From: Ornithinimicrobium ciconiae
GTDB lineage: Bacteria; Actinomycetota; Actinomycetes; Actinomycetales; Dermatophilaceae
Length of the DNA stretch: 64,000 bases
Assembly: GCF_007197575.1 (NCBI RefSeq)
Contig: NZ_CP041616.1
Location: 2,046,001 to 2,110,000 of the forward strand
Reading direction: 5' to 3'
This document shows positions 1 through 8,486 of the stretch, in pieces. Under the pieces are notes generated by a model. It did not search any database. It was given only the letters and a program-made list of their open reading frames with translations, and was not told the origin of the DNA. Each line of letters begins with the position of its first letter. Position 1 is the stretch's first letter. The position numbers and the translations under genes are program-made.

Positions 1-112
1 CCCGCAGATCTCTATGGCGGAGATCGAGGACGTCAACCACTACACGATCGTCATGCTCCAGGGCGGGGTCGACCAGGTCGTCCCGCACGTACGTCAGGCA
101 CTCGCTGGCTGA
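1..112 (+). CDS. C-terminal end of an alpha/beta hydrolase (partial)
   Basis: The open frame enters from the left edge and stops with TGA at 110-112, giving about 36 residues that end VRQALAG. The stretch DVNHYTIVM resembles the end of many alpha/beta hydrolases, where the catalytic histidine of the Ser-Asp/Glu-His triad sits in a D-x-N-H-Y/F-like loop before the last helix. Nothing upstream is visible, so substrate and full length are unknown. The call rests on this short motif only. Confidence 0.45.
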   Translation, partial: PQISMAEIEDVNHYTIVMLQGGVDQVVPHVRQALAG

Positions 113-120
113 CCGGTCCC

Positions 121-153
121 GGTGACGATCCGGTTGCCTCGGGTGACGATCCG
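121..153. repeat. Two direct copies of GGTGACGATCCG
   Basis: The 12-mer GGTGACGATCCG occurs at 121-132 and again at 142-153, a period of 21 bp (two helical turns). It lies between the left-edge hydrolase and the gene starting at 200, upstream of that gene's likely -10 box at 188-193. Same-face spacing suits a dimeric regulator site, but no regulator is linked to it. Confidence 0.35.
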
Positions 154-187
154 ATAACGACCAGATGGTGGCGTCCGGGGCGGCACG

Positions 188-193
188 TAGTGT
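188..193 (+). promoter_or_regulatory. -10 box TAGTGT for a leaderless transcript
   Basis: TAGTGT is followed by six bases and then the GTG start at 200. No Shine-Dalgarno sequence precedes the GTG. This spacing places the transcription start on the start codon. Confidence 0.45.
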
Positions 194-199
194 GCGAGC

Positions 200-1861
200 G
201 TGACTTTTCGTGCCGTGGCTGCGCGGGTCGCGGTCGCGGTGTCCCTGGGGTGGTTTCTGGCACAGACGGTGCTGCCACCGCGCGGTGGTCCGGTGCCGGG
301 CCTGCCCCGCACCTTTGATCCCGACCTCGGCTTCCTGCTGTGGCCCTGGCAGTGGGCCCAGGACCCGCGGCTGCTGCCGATCCTGGCGATGGCCGTCGTT
401 GGTGCCCTGCTGGCGCGCCGGTCTGCCTGGCTGGCCGTGATGGCTGGTGTGCCGGTGCTCGTCGAGGCCTGGCAGTTCCTCGTGCCCGCTGTGGGGGAGG
501 TCGCGGCCCTGCGGGACGTGGCGCACGCCTGGATCGGCCTCGCGACAGGTGCCCTGGTGGCGCTGACCGGTTGGGCCCTGGGGCGTCTCGTCGCGCACGC
601 CGTCCGGCCGGTGTGGCCCAACGCCCGGTCCACGGCCGTCACGACAGGGTCTGCCCACCGCTCCCGCATCGTCCTGGCTGCCGGAGTCACCGCGATTGTG
701 CTGCTGGGAGTGTCCGTGGCCTGGCCCCGCGCCGACGGCGGGGCCGTTGCCGCCGCGCCACCGGTGGGCGCACAGGGTGCGTTGCAGGGTGCGGACTTCC
801 ACGGCAGCGAGCATCCCGACGCGGTGGCGCGGGAGTGGCTGGCCGCCGGCGACCTGCCGGGGGAGGGCACGGCATACGAGGACATGGCGCGGGTCGCGCT
901 CTGGGACCTGCACCTGCTGACCCGCGACCCGCTGCCACCAGCGGGGCCAGCGGCCCAGTGGGACTACTACTGGCCGCGGGACGGTGCCTTCGTGGCGGTG
1001 GCGCTGGTGCGCACCGGACACACGGGAGATGCGGTCGAGATCCTGCGGCGGCAGGCCGACCTCTATCTGGACCCGCTCTATGGTTTTGACGCGCGCTATC
1101 TGCTGGACGGTGGGCGGGTCGTTCGTGACCCTCGCGGAGCCCAGGTTGACGGTTGCGGCTGGGTCCTGTGGGCGATCCATGAGACGGCCCAGGACACCGC
1201 CCTGCCGGACGAGGTCGCTGGGCTGCGCGACCGGTGCGCCGACCAGCTGCTGCGCGCCACCGGCGGAGGCACCCATCTGGCGGCACCCAGCCCGGACTAC
1301 TGGGAGCGCGCCACCTTTGAGCGGCTGTTGGGAGCCAACGCGCCGCTGCTCCTCGGGCTGCGGTCGGCGGCGGCCGACTATCGGGCCAGCGGGTCCGTCG
1401 AGCGTGCGGACTCCTTGCTGGAGGCCGCGGACACGTTCACCGCGGAGCTGGGTCAGGAGTTTGGACCGACCTTCTCCCGCTCCACGCGCGGCGGTGGGCT
1501 GGACGCCGCGACCGCGATGCTGATGCCACCTTTTGCTGCGGAGCCGCTGCCGGGTGTTCGAGAGGCGTGGGAGGGCTATCAGGCTGGAGCGCTGCGGCCC
1601 GGCGGTGGCCTGGCGCCGGGGACCGACTGGCGGCAGGACGGCGTCTCCTGGACGCCGGAGGTCGCCCTGGTGGCCTACACGGCCGCGGCCGACGGGCAGG
1701 AGGGGATCGCCACGGACTGGCTGGACTGGCTGGAGACGCACCGCGCGCCCTGGGGATCGCTGCCGGAGAAGGTGGGACCAGACGGCACGCCCGGCGGGCC
1801 AGCGCCGCTGGGCTGGACCAGCTCCCTGGTGGTGCTGACACTGTCGGAGCTGGGGCTGTAG
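200..1861 (+). CDS. VanZ-like membrane domain fused to a GH15-like (six-hairpin) glycosidase domain
   Basis: A 553-residue protein in two parts. Residues 1-175 carry about five hydrophobic segments (around 9-27, 58-75, 79-95, 106-125 and 156-175). The segment VLVEAWQFLVPAVGE followed by RDVAHAWIGLATGAL resembles VanZ-family proteins. Residues from about 240 to the end look like the alpha/alpha-toroid of GH15 glucoamylase-type enzymes: WDYYWPRDGAF followed by repeated helical hairpins and a WVLWAIHET helix. The predicted layout is a membrane anchor with a polysaccharide-acting domain. Orientation and substrate cannot be read from sequence. It sits just before a surface-glycan cluster, which would fit trimming or degradation of that glycan. 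Start GTG at 200 is supported by the -10 box at 188. Both domain calls are by pattern only. Confidence 0.6.
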   Translation: MTFRAVAARVAVAVSLGWFLAQTVLPPRGGPVPGLPRTFDPDLGFLLWPWQWAQDPRLLPILAMAVVGALLARRSAWLAVMAGVPVLVEAWQFLVPAVGEVAALRDVAHAWIGLATGALVALTGWALGRLVAHAVRPVWPNARSTAVTTGSAHRSRIVLAAGVTAIVLLGVSVAWPRADGGAVAAAPPVGAQGALQGADFHGSEHPDAVAREWLAAGDLPGEGTAYEDMARVALWDLHLLTRDPLPPAGPAAQWDYYWPRDGAFVAVALVRTGHTGDAVEILRRQADLYLDPLYGFDARYLLDGGRVVRDPRGAQVDGCGWVLWAIHETAQDTALPDEVAGLRDRCADQLLRATGGGTHLAAPSPDYWERATFERLLGANAPLLLGLRSAAADYRASGSVERADSLLEAADTFTAELGQEFGPTFSRSTRGGGLDAATAMLMPPFAAEPLPGVREAWEGYQAGALRPGGGLAPGTDWRQDGVSWTPEVALVAYTAAADGQEGIATDWLDWLETHRAPWGSLPEKVGPDGTPGGPAPLGWTSSLVVLTLSELGL

Positions 1862-1872
1862 GTCACGCCTCG

Positions 1873-1964
1873 GTGCGCCCGGTGCCATTCTGGGCGCAGC
1901 ACAGTGCGCGCGCTGCTGTGCGCTCGGTACTTTAGGTGCGCCCGGTGTTTTGTGCGCCCGGGTG
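1873..1964. repeat. Three copies of GTGCGCCCGGTG between convergent genes
   Basis: GTGCGCCCGGTG is at 1873-1884 and 1936-1947, with a variant carrying one extra G at 1952-1964. An imperfect GCAC/GTGC-rich dyad lies between the first two. The whole 103-bp gap separates the convergent genes ending at 1861 and 1965, so it may serve as a two-way transcription end, though no T-run is present. Confidence 0.3.
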
Positions 1965-2459
1965 TTAGGTGTCGGCGGCGTGGAGGACGGTGAACTCCTC
2001 GAGGATCACCGGCAGGTCGTCCGTGACCGGCGCGCCGGAGCCGGACTGCTCAAAGAACCGGCGGTGCACGGTGCGCCACTGCTCCAGGCTCAGGTCGCCC
2101 TCACCCTCGGCGGCGGCGTGCGCCGCGTCCACCTCACCGAAGGGCACCGTGCGCACCGAGGTGGTCTGGATGAGGGCACGGGGCCGGCCGGCCCCGTCGG
2201 TGATGATCGACAGATCGCCCTCGCCGGGCACGTCCTCGTCGCCGGCCTCATAGTCGCGCAGTGCCGAGGAGGTCGCGGTCTTGGTGCCGGCCAGGACCAG
2301 GTCCAGCAGCGCGTCGGCGTCCTCGGGGCCCGCGCCGAAGGACCACGCCGGTGGGGCCAGCGCCTCACGGGCGTTGACACCCAGATAACCGGGCACCCGG
2401 TTGACCTTGGCGCGCAGCCGGGCGTCGTCCCAGAAGGACTGGATCTCGTCGTCATGCAT
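1965..2459 (-). CDS. ASCH domain protein
   Basis: A 164-residue soluble protein with the ASCH layout. After an N-terminal helical part (FWDDARLR) comes LVLAGTKTATSS, which matches the G-x-K-x-x-T-x-R/S signature of this PUA-related RNA-binding fold. It continues with beta strands such as DLSIITDGAGRPRALIQTT and ends DLPVILEEFTVLH. ASCH proteins are thought to bind RNA or act on nucleosides or amino-acyl amides; the particular ligand here is unknown. The start ATG at 2459 is preferred because AGGGAG lies just upstream. The start overlaps the end of the DUF2304 gene by 8 bp, so the two are probably translated together. Confidence 0.72.
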   Translation of the reverse strand: MHDDEIQSFWDDARLRAKVNRVPGYLGVNAREALAPPAWSFGAGPEDADALLDLVLAGTKTATSSALRDYEAGDEDVPGEGDLSIITDGAGRPRALIQTTSVRTVPFGEVDAAHAAAEGEGDLSLEQWRTVHRRFFEQSGSGAPVTDDLPVILEEFTVLHAADT

Positions 2460-2847
2460 CGTGGCTCCCTGGATCGGTCGGATCGGAGGTTGGTCGATGG
2501 TCGCGGGACTCGTGGACAGCATGGTTGAGGGCCAGCTGGCGGGCCAGCACCGTGTTCTGCTGCTCGAGCTGGCGCATCCGGCGATAGCTGGCCGCGACAT
2601 AGCCCAGGAAGGTGATGGTCAGCACATAGAGCAGCAGGTCGGCTCCACGACCGACGCCCACGATGCCCGCGACCTGGGTGAGCAGCGGCGGGAACATGAT
2701 GGCCACGGCCGCGAGCAGCACAAAGCCGACCAGCAGCAGCCGGCGCACCGCCTGGTGGCGGGCCCCTGCGGTGGACCGGGTCAGCAGCACGGTGATGCCG
2801 ATGATCCCCACCAGCAGGATGACCTTGATCAGGGGTTGGTCCAGCAC
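2452..2847 (-). CDS. DUF2304 family membrane protein
   Basis: 131 residues with three hydrophobic stretches (about 8-20, 35-55 and 65-85) and the family hallmark GRGADLLLYVL, followed by a basic/coiled tail (YRRMRQLEQQNTVLARQLAL). DUF2304 proteins are small membrane proteins usually encoded beside a family 2 glycosyltransferase of the dolichyl-phosphate-sugar synthase type. That is the arrangement here: the transferase ends 10 bp upstream. A role as membrane partner of that transferase is an inference. Start GTG at 2847 follows a GGAGG. Confidence 0.75.
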   Translation of the reverse strand: MLDQPLIKVILLVGIIGITVLLTRSTAGARHQAVRRLLLVGFVLLAAVAIMFPPLLTQVAGIVGVGRGADLLLYVLTITFLGYVAASYRRMRQLEQQNTVLARQLALNHAVHESRDHRPTSDPTDPGSHDA

Positions 2848-2857
2848 CGTGGCCTCC

Positions 2858-3538
2858 TCACTTCAGGATCGTGTCGATCAGGATATTGACCGAGTTCATC
2901 AGGGACTGGCCCTTGGCCCGGGAGTAGTCGGTGTAGACGATGTGCACCGGGTGCTCGGCCCAGGGCAGTTTGGTGCGTGAGAGCTGCAGGACGATCTCGG
3001 TGGCGTGCGCCATCCGGTTCTGCTCCAGGTGCAGCGCCCCGGCCGCGTCCCGCCGGATCACCCGCAGCCCGTTGTGCGCGTCGGACAGGCGCAGCCCGGT
3101 CTGCTGGTTGGTGATCCACACCGCGCCCTTGAGGATGATCCGCCGCAGCCAGCCTGGCTTGGTGCGACCGTCGAGGAAGCGCGAGCCGAACACGATCGCC
3201 AGGTCCTCCTCGCGGGCTCGCTCCACCATGGCCTCGGCATCCACCACCCGGTGCTGCCCGTCCGCGTCAAAGGTGACGATGTATGCCGCGTCCGTCGCCG
3301 TGAGCGCATAGTCCACCCCTGTCTGCAGCGCGGCGCCCTGGCCCAGGTTGAACGGGTGGGTCACCACCACGGCCCCCGCCGCGCGGGCCACCGCCCCGGA
3401 GTCGTCGGTGGAGGCGTCGTCGACACAAACGATGTGGGGGAAGGTCTCCCGGGCCTCGGCGATCACGTCCGCGACCACGGTCGCCTCGTTGAACAGTGGG
3501 ATCACCAGCCAGGTATCGGAGACCGGTGCGGGCGACAT
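2858..3538 (-). CDS. Family 2 glycosyltransferase (polyprenyl-phosphate sugar synthase type)
   Basis: 226 residues with a GT-A fold. It starts with WLVIPLFNEATVV, then VCVDDASTDDSG, and has the catalytic FDADGQH (DxD-like) near residue 95. It continues with FGSRFLDG and a conserved NGLRVIRRDAA. These features fit bacterial homologues of dolichyl-phosphate mannose/glucose synthase, which load one sugar on polyprenyl phosphate at the inner membrane. It has no membrane segments of its own; the downstream DUF2304 protein may supply them. ATG at 3538 is chosen over the in-frame ATG at 3547 because a CAGAAT -10-like box (3546-3551) overlaps the latter and sits 7 bases before the former. Confidence 0.82.
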   Translation of the reverse strand: MSPAPVSDTWLVIPLFNEATVVADVIAEARETFPHIVCVDDASTDDSGAVARAAGAVVVTHPFNLGQGAALQTGVDYALTATDAAYIVTFDADGQHRVVDAEAMVERAREEDLAIVFGSRFLDGRTKPGWLRRIILKGAVWITNQQTGLRLSDAHNGLRVIRRDAAGALHLEQNRMAHATEIVLQLSRTKLPWAEHPVHIVYTDYSRAKGQSLMNSVNILIDTILK

Positions 3539-3653
3539 ACGGCGCATTCTGTCAGGTGGGCACCACCGGGGCGCCCATCAGGACGGCGCGTGGCGCGGGG
3601 GGCGATAGTGTCTGCGCAGGCAACAGTGACCCGCACGCACAGCAGGAGGACAG

Positions 3654-4250
3654 GTGGGGACGCGCATCGCGCAGAGTGCCGACGTGGCCGACGGGGCCAC
3701 GATCGGGGAGGGAAGTGCTGTCTGGCACCTGGCCCAGGTGCGCGAGGACGCCGTGCTCGGCGCCGGCTGCATCGTCGGACGCGGTGCCTACATCGGCACC
3801 GGGGTGCGGATGGGCGACCACTGCAAGGTGCAGAACTACGCCCTGGTCTATGAGCCCGCGGTGCTGGGCGATGGGGTCTTCATCGGCCCCGCCGCCGTGT
3901 TGACCAATGACACCTTCCCCCGGGCGATCAACGCCGACGGCAGCCTCAAGAGCGCCGACGACTGGGAGGCGGTCGGGGTGACCATCGGCCGCGGAGCCTC
4001 GATCGGCGCGCGAGCCGTCTGCGTGGCCCCCGTGACGATCGGGGAGTGGGCGACCGTGGCAGCCGGTGCGGTCGTCACCAAGGACGTGCCCGCCTATGCG
4101 CTGGTCGTGGGAGTCCCGGCGCGTCGCATCGGCTGGGTCGGTGAGGCGGGACGCCCGCTGGAGGACGCCGGTGGCGGGCGGTGGACCTGCCCGGTGACTG
4201 GCAGGGCATACGAGCAGATCGAAGAGACCTTGCGGAAGGTGGAGCAATGA
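3654..4250 (+). CDS. wbpD: UDP-2-acetamido-3-amino-glucuronate N-acetyltransferase (WbpD-like)
   Basis: 198 residues made of left-handed beta-helix hexapeptide repeats, such as IAQSADVADGATIGEGSAVW and later VTIGRGASIGARAVCVAPVTIG. It ends in a short tail with a CPVTGRAYE element. The layout matches WbpD/WlbB enzymes, which transfer acetyl from acetyl-CoA to the 3-amino group of UDP-GlcNAc3NA. An AGGAGG precedes the GTG start. The aminotransferase that would make its substrate starts inside its stop codon (ATGA overlap), and the dehydrogenase follows, so this is a WbpD-E-B operon. Regio-specificity is inferred from that context; other sugar-nucleotide acetyltransferases share the fold. Confidence 0.78.
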   Translation: MGTRIAQSADVADGATIGEGSAVWHLAQVREDAVLGAGCIVGRGAYIGTGVRMGDHCKVQNYALVYEPAVLGDGVFIGPAAVLTNDTFPRAINADGSLKSADDWEAVGVTIGRGASIGARAVCVAPVTIGEWATVAAGAVVTKDVPAYALVVGVPARRIGWVGEAGRPLEDAGGGRWTCPVTGRAYEQIEETLRKVEQ

Positions 4251-5362
4251 GCGAACTGGCCATGATCCCGGCGGCCAAGCCGATCATCGGTGACGAGGAG
4301 CGAGAGGCCGTCGACCGTGTCATGCGGTCGGGCATGGTCGCCCAGGGGCCGGAGGTCGCGGCCTTTGAGCAGGAGTTCGCCGACCAGATGGTGGGTGGGC
4401 GCACGTGCGTCGCGGTCAACTCGGGCACCTCGGGGCTGCACCTCGGGCTGCTGGCCGCAGGCGTGGGACCGGGCGATGAGGTGATCGTGCCGTCCTTCAC
4501 CTTCGCCGCCACCGCCAACTCGGTGGCCCTGACCGGCGCAACCCCGGTCTTTGCCGACATCGAGCCAGACACCTTCAACCTGGACCCGGAGAGCGTGCGC
4601 GCGGCGATCACCGACAACACCGCCGCGATCATGCCGGTGCACCTCTACGGTCACCCGGCCGACATGACCGCGCTGCAGGAGATCGCTGACGACGCCGGCG
4701 TGCAGATCTTCGAGGACGCTGCCCAGGCGCACGGGGCGCAGTATGCCGGGGCACCGGTCGGCAGTTTCGGCACCTTCGCGATGTTCAGCCTCTATCCGAC
4801 CAAGAACATGACCTCCGGTGAGGGCGGCATGGTGGCGTGTGAGGACGAGGACATCGCCCGTGGCATCAGGCTGCTGCGCAACCAGGGAATGGAGCAGCAG
4901 TACGCCAACGAGATCGTCGGGCTGAACAACCGGATGACCGACATCCACGCCGCCATCGGCCGGGTGCAGCTGACCAAGGTCGGCGCGTGGACCGCCCAGC
5001 GCCAGGAGAACGCGGCCTGGTTGGACGCCAACCTGGCCGGTGTCGTCGTGCCGCCGGTGCGGGAGGGCTGCACGCACGTCTATCACCAGTACACGATCCG
5101 CCTGGCCGGCGCCTCGGGTGCCGAGCGGGACACGGTGGTCACCGCGCTGCGCGAGGAGCACAAGGTGGGCTGCGGGGTCTATTACCCGATCCCCAACCAC
5201 GAGCTGGTCTCGCTGCACCGGTTTGCCCCGGCGCACGAGCTGCCGGAAACCGCCCGCGCTGCTGCTGAGGTGATCAGCCTGCCGGTGCACCCGTCGCTGA
5301 GCCAGGAGGACCTGGAGCGGATCGCGACGGCTGTGAACACGGTCGTCGGAGCGGGGGCCTGA
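4247..5362 (+). CDS. wbpE: DegT/DnrJ/EryC1 PLP aminotransferase (WbpE-like)
   Basis: 371 residues of the sugar aminotransferase family. Visible family features are NSGTSGLHLGLLA (PLP phosphate binding), PSFTFAATANSV, FEDAAQAHGA with Asp157, and SLYPTKN with the PLP lysine at Lys186, followed by GEGGMV. In the WbpE role it transfers the amino group of glutamate to C3 of UDP-3-keto-GlcNAcA. The start ATG overlaps the stop of the acetyltransferase, and its own stop overlaps the next start (ATGA at both ends). This implies translational coupling with its two pathway partners. The assignment to the 3-amino step is from neighbours. Confidence 0.82.
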   Translation: MSELAMIPAAKPIIGDEEREAVDRVMRSGMVAQGPEVAAFEQEFADQMVGGRTCVAVNSGTSGLHLGLLAAGVGPGDEVIVPSFTFAATANSVALTGATPVFADIEPDTFNLDPESVRAAITDNTAAIMPVHLYGHPADMTALQEIADDAGVQIFEDAAQAHGAQYAGAPVGSFGTFAMFSLYPTKNMTSGEGGMVACEDEDIARGIRLLRNQGMEQQYANEIVGLNNRMTDIHAAIGRVQLTKVGAWTAQRQENAAWLDANLAGVVVPPVREGCTHVYHQYTIRLAGASGAERDTVVTALREEHKVGCGVYYPIPNHELVSLHRFAPAHELPETARAAAEVISLPVHPSLSQEDLERIATAVNTVVGAGA

Positions 5363-6414
5363 TGAGTGAGGAGCTCGGTGCCATGAGTGGTGCGGACGTG
5401 ACGGGTCAGGGTCCGGCGATCCCGGAGGGCCAGCCGATCCGGATGGGTCTGATCGGGCTGGGGGCGATGGGCCGCCACCATGCCCGGGTGATCCGTGAGG
5501 TCGAGGGCATGGAGCTGGTCGCCGTCGCCGACGCGAACGGCGACAAGCACGGTGTGGCCCGCGAGCTGAAGGTGCTGCCGGACGTCCAGTCCCTCATCGG
5601 GGCCGGGATCGACGCGGCGATGGTGGCGGTGCCGACCTATCTGCACGAGCAGGTCGGACTCGCTCTGGCTGCGGCCGGGGTGCACGCCATGATCGAGAAG
5701 CCGATCGCCGCGACCGTCGAGGAGGGGGAGCGCGTCGCCGCGGCCTTCGCGGACGCCAGCCTGGTGGGCTGTGTGGGCTTCGTGGAGCGGTGCAACCCGG
5801 CCCTGCTGGAGATGCGTCGCCGCATCGAGGCGGGGGAGCTGGGCGAGGTCTATCAGATCACCACCTCGCGGCAGGGTCCGTTCCCGGCGCGCATCGCCGA
5901 CGTCGGCGTGGTCAAGGACCTGGCCACCCACGATGTGGACCTGACTTCCTGGATCGCCCAGTCGCCCTATGCGACGGTCAGTGCCCAGGTGACCCACCGC
6001 TCGGGCCGTGAGCACGAGGACATGGTGGTGGCCGCCGGGCGCCTGGCCAACGGCATCATCGTCAACCACGTCGTCAACTGGCTCTCCCCGCTGAAGGTGC
6101 GCGAGACCGTCGCGACAGGTGAGAAGGGCTCCTTCATCGCCAACACGCTCTCGGGCGACCTGACCTTCGTGGCCAACGGCGACGTCCGCTCGGACTGGGA
6201 TCGGGTCACCGTCTTCCGGGGAGTCTCCGAGGGCGACTCGATCCGCTATGCCATCGCCAAGCGCGAGCCGCTGCGCGTGGAGCAGGAGAACTTCCGGGAC
6301 CGCCTGTGGGGCAGGGAGTCTGAGGCGGTGAGTATGTCGGAGGGCGTGCACGCGCTCCGGGTCGTCGAGGCGATGCTCGAGTCCGCGAACTCAGGCACCA
6401 CCGTCGCACTGTGA
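5362..6414 (+). CDS. wbpB: Gfo/Idh/MocA sugar-nucleotide 3-dehydrogenase (WbpB-like)
   Basis: 350 residues: an N-terminal Rossmann domain with MGLIGLGAMGRHHARV (about 28-43) and the conserved EKP motif at 112-114, then an alpha/beta C-terminal domain with KDLATHDVDL. In the WbpB role it oxidises the C3 hydroxyl of UDP-GlcNAcA with NAD+, giving the substrate for the aminotransferase encoded just upstream. A 27-residue N-terminal extension precedes the Rossmann motif, so translation could instead begin at the ATG at 5383 or the one at 5443. Coupled to both neighbours by ATGA/GTGA overlaps. Confidence 0.8.
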   Translation: MSEELGAMSGADVTGQGPAIPEGQPIRMGLIGLGAMGRHHARVIREVEGMELVAVADANGDKHGVARELKVLPDVQSLIGAGIDAAMVAVPTYLHEQVGLALAAAGVHAMIEKPIAATVEEGERVAAAFADASLVGCVGFVERCNPALLEMRRRIEAGELGEVYQITTSRQGPFPARIADVGVVKDLATHDVDLTSWIAQSPYATVSAQVTHRSGREHEDMVVAAGRLANGIIVNHVVNWLSPLKVRETVATGEKGSFIANTLSGDLTFVANGDVRSDWDRVTVFRGVSEGDSIRYAIAKREPLRVEQENFRDRLWGRESEAVSMSEGVHALRVVEAMLESANSGTTVAL

Positions 6415-7601
6415 GCGACCCCCGGGGGCCTCGCGTCGCGCTCGTCTCACGGATCTTCGCCCCCGAGGCTGCCGCCGCGACCTTCCGACTGGCCGCGCTG
6501 GTGCGCGGGCTCGTCGCGCGCGGGGCCGAGGTCGAGGTCCTCACCGCGAGGGCTCCAGCCGGACTGCAGACCCCGGAGGAGGACCGCCTGCCCGGGGTGC
6601 GCGTGCGCCGCGCGCCGGTGCTGCGTGACGCCACCGGCTACGTGCGCGGCTACCTGCCCTACCTGTCCTTTGACCTGCCCGCTGCGGCGCGGCTGCTGCT
6701 CACCCCGCGTCCTGACGTGGTGGTCGTGGAGCCGCCCCCGACGACCGGTGCCGTCGTGCGGGTCGTGACGGGGCTGCGCTCCCTGGTCGGTGGGCGGATC
6801 CCTTACGTCTACTACGCCGCGGACGTGTGGTCGGACGCCTCGGAGTCCGTCGGGGCCCCCGGTGTGGTGGTCTCTGTGCTGCGTGCGCTGGAGAAGTTTG
6901 CGCTGCGCGGAGCCCGCGACGTCGTTGCCGTCTCCCAGGGGGTGGCGGAGCGGGTGCGTGAGCTGGGGGCCGATCCGGTCACCGTGGTGCGCAACGGGAT
7001 CGACACCGAGGTCTTCACCCCGCACGGGCCGTCGCCGGCGGACGCCCCCACGGGACCGTTCCTGGTGTATGCCGGCACCGCCTCGGAGTGGCAGGGCGCC
7101 GAGGTCTTCGCCGAGGCGATGCGCCTGGTGCTCGCCCAGGTGCCCGGAGCCCGCCTGGTGATGCTCGGCCAGGGCAGCTCCTGGCCGGCGCTGACGCGGC
7201 TCGCTGGCACGGTGCCGCCAGGCACTATCGAGCTGCGGCCTCTGGTGCCACCGGAGGAGGCCGCGGCGTGGCAGCGTGCCGCAGCCGGGGCACTGGTGTC
7301 GATCAAGCCCGGGCTGGGCTATGACTTCGCCTATCCCACCAAGGTGCTCGCAGCGCTGGCCTGCGGCACGCCCGTGGTCTATGCGGGACCGGGCCCGGCC
7401 CGCGCCGACCTGAGCGAGCACGACCTCGGCGAGGCCGTCGACTATGACGTGCCCGCCGTCGCGGACGCCATGGTCCGCGCCCTGCTCGCACAGCCCACCG
7501 GCGCCGAGCGGGAGCGGCTGGCCGGGTGGGTCGTGGAGCACCGCTCCCTCGCCCGCACCGGGGCGGAGGCTGCCCAGGTGGTGCTGCGCCTCGCCGACTG
7601 A
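6411..7601 (+). CDS. Family 4 glycosyltransferase
   Basis: 396 residues with the GT-B layout of family 4. The N-terminal domain begins VALVSRIFAPEAAAATFRLA, with a PYVYYAADVWSD acceptor-side segment. The C-terminal domain has VVRNGIDTEVF, VYAGTASEWQGAEVF and a KPGLGYDFAYPTKVLAALACG donor-binding region; the usual E-x7-E is less clear. It is fused translationally to the WbpB gene (GTGA overlap), so it probably transfers a sugar in the same glycan. Donor and acceptor cannot be assigned. Confidence 0.82.
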   Translation: MSDPRGPRVALVSRIFAPEAAAATFRLAALVRGLVARGAEVEVLTARAPAGLQTPEEDRLPGVRVRRAPVLRDATGYVRGYLPYLSFDLPAAARLLLTPRPDVVVVEPPPTTGAVVRVVTGLRSLVGGRIPYVYYAADVWSDASESVGAPGVVVSVLRALEKFALRGARDVVAVSQGVAERVRELGADPVTVVRNGIDTEVFTPHGPSPADAPTGPFLVYAGTASEWQGAEVFAEAMRLVLAQVPGARLVMLGQGSSWPALTRLAGTVPPGTIELRPLVPPEEAAAWQRAAAGALVSIKPGLGYDFAYPTKVLAALACGTPVVYAGPGPARADLSEHDLGEAVDYDVPAVADAMVRALLAQPTGAERERLAGWVVEHRSLARTGAEAAQVVLRLAD

Positions 7602-7643
7602 GGCGACCCGACCGCTGTCAGGAGCGAGCGGCATACTGCAGGC

Positions 7644-8486
7644 ATGTTCGGGGCCAGGCGTCGCAGGCAGCGTGAGATGGAGCGTCGCCTGCGTGAGCTG
7701 GACTGGCTCGACCAGAACTATGGGCTGGGTTATCTGCCACCGGTGCCGCCTCCGCCACCGCGCAAGGACCCGTCCCGTCTGGCGGGCGCCATCGCACTGG
7801 TCATCGTGGCCGGCGTGACCACGTCGGCCGTCTTCGCGATGCAGCCGGGCATCTTTCCCGACCGGGTCCACGAGCTGCTCGGCACCTCCCCCGAGCGGCT
7901 CCTGCCGGCCCGGGACATCCCGAGCGGGCCCGGCGAGTTCAGCTTCATGGCCACGCAGCCGGAGAGCGACGATCCGGTGGGCTACGACCCGTGCCAGGTC
8001 ATCGAGGTCGCCCTGAACGTCGAGGGCGCTCCGGAGGACGCGCAGCACCTCGTCGAGACGGCGATCGACAACACCAGCCAGGCCACCGGTCTGCGGTTTG
8101 AGTTCATCGGCACCACCGAGGACCGCGACTTCGAAAACATGGGCATGGACGACCCGGTGCTGGTCATGTGGTCCGACGAGGACGAGGCTCCGGACCTCGC
8201 TGAGGAGATCGCGGGTGTCGGCGGGAGCTATCGGGTGTCCCCGTTCGGCGGCGGCAAGCAGCGCTATGTCACCGGTTTTGTCATCCTGGACCGCGACGCC
8301 TACGACGACATGCGGTCCGGGGCGATGCGACAGGCCATCGTGGACCACGAGTTCGGGCACCTGGTCGGGCTGGGGCATGTCGACGACCCGCGCCAGCTGA
8401 TGCATGAGCGTGGGGGATTCGTCACCGCGTATGGCGATGGGGACCTTGCCGGACTGGCCCAGTTGGGAGCGATTGACTGTCGATGA
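7644..8486 (+). CDS. Membrane-anchored zincin (matrixin-like metalloprotease)
   Basis: 280 residues. A basic, Arg-rich cytosolic start and a proline run (PPVPPPPP) precede one hydrophobic segment at about 46-67, then an extracellular domain. The zinc motif HEFGHLVGLGH begins at His235 and matches HExxHxxGxxH of metzincins; LMHE about eight residues later could be the Met-turn. CQVIEVALNVEG and the beta-strand pattern before it suit a matrixin-like fold. Predicted to cleave a surface or secreted protein. A CATACT box six bases before the ATG suggests a leaderless mRNA. The stop overlaps the next start. Confidence 0.72.
   Translation: MFGARRRRQREMERRLRELDWLDQNYGLGYLPPVPPPPPRKDPSRLAGAIALVIVAGVTTSAVFAMQPGIFPDRVHELLGTSPERLLPARDIPSGPGEFSFMATQPESDDPVGYDPCQVIEVALNVEGAPEDAQHLVETAIDNTSQATGLRFEFIGTTEDRDFENMGMDDPVLVMWSDEDEAPDLAEEIAGVGGSYRVSPFGGGKQRYVTGFVILDRDAYDDMRSGAMRQAIVDHEFGHLVGLGHVDDPRQLMHERGGFVTAYGDGDLAGLAQLGAIDCR

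Noticed and set aside
6447..8405. A minus-strand open frame of about 650 codons
   Set aside because: It lies antisense to a well-supported glycosyltransferase and zincin gene. Its product is rich in His/Gln/Arg/Asp with no family-like motifs, as expected from reading GC-rich codons backwards.
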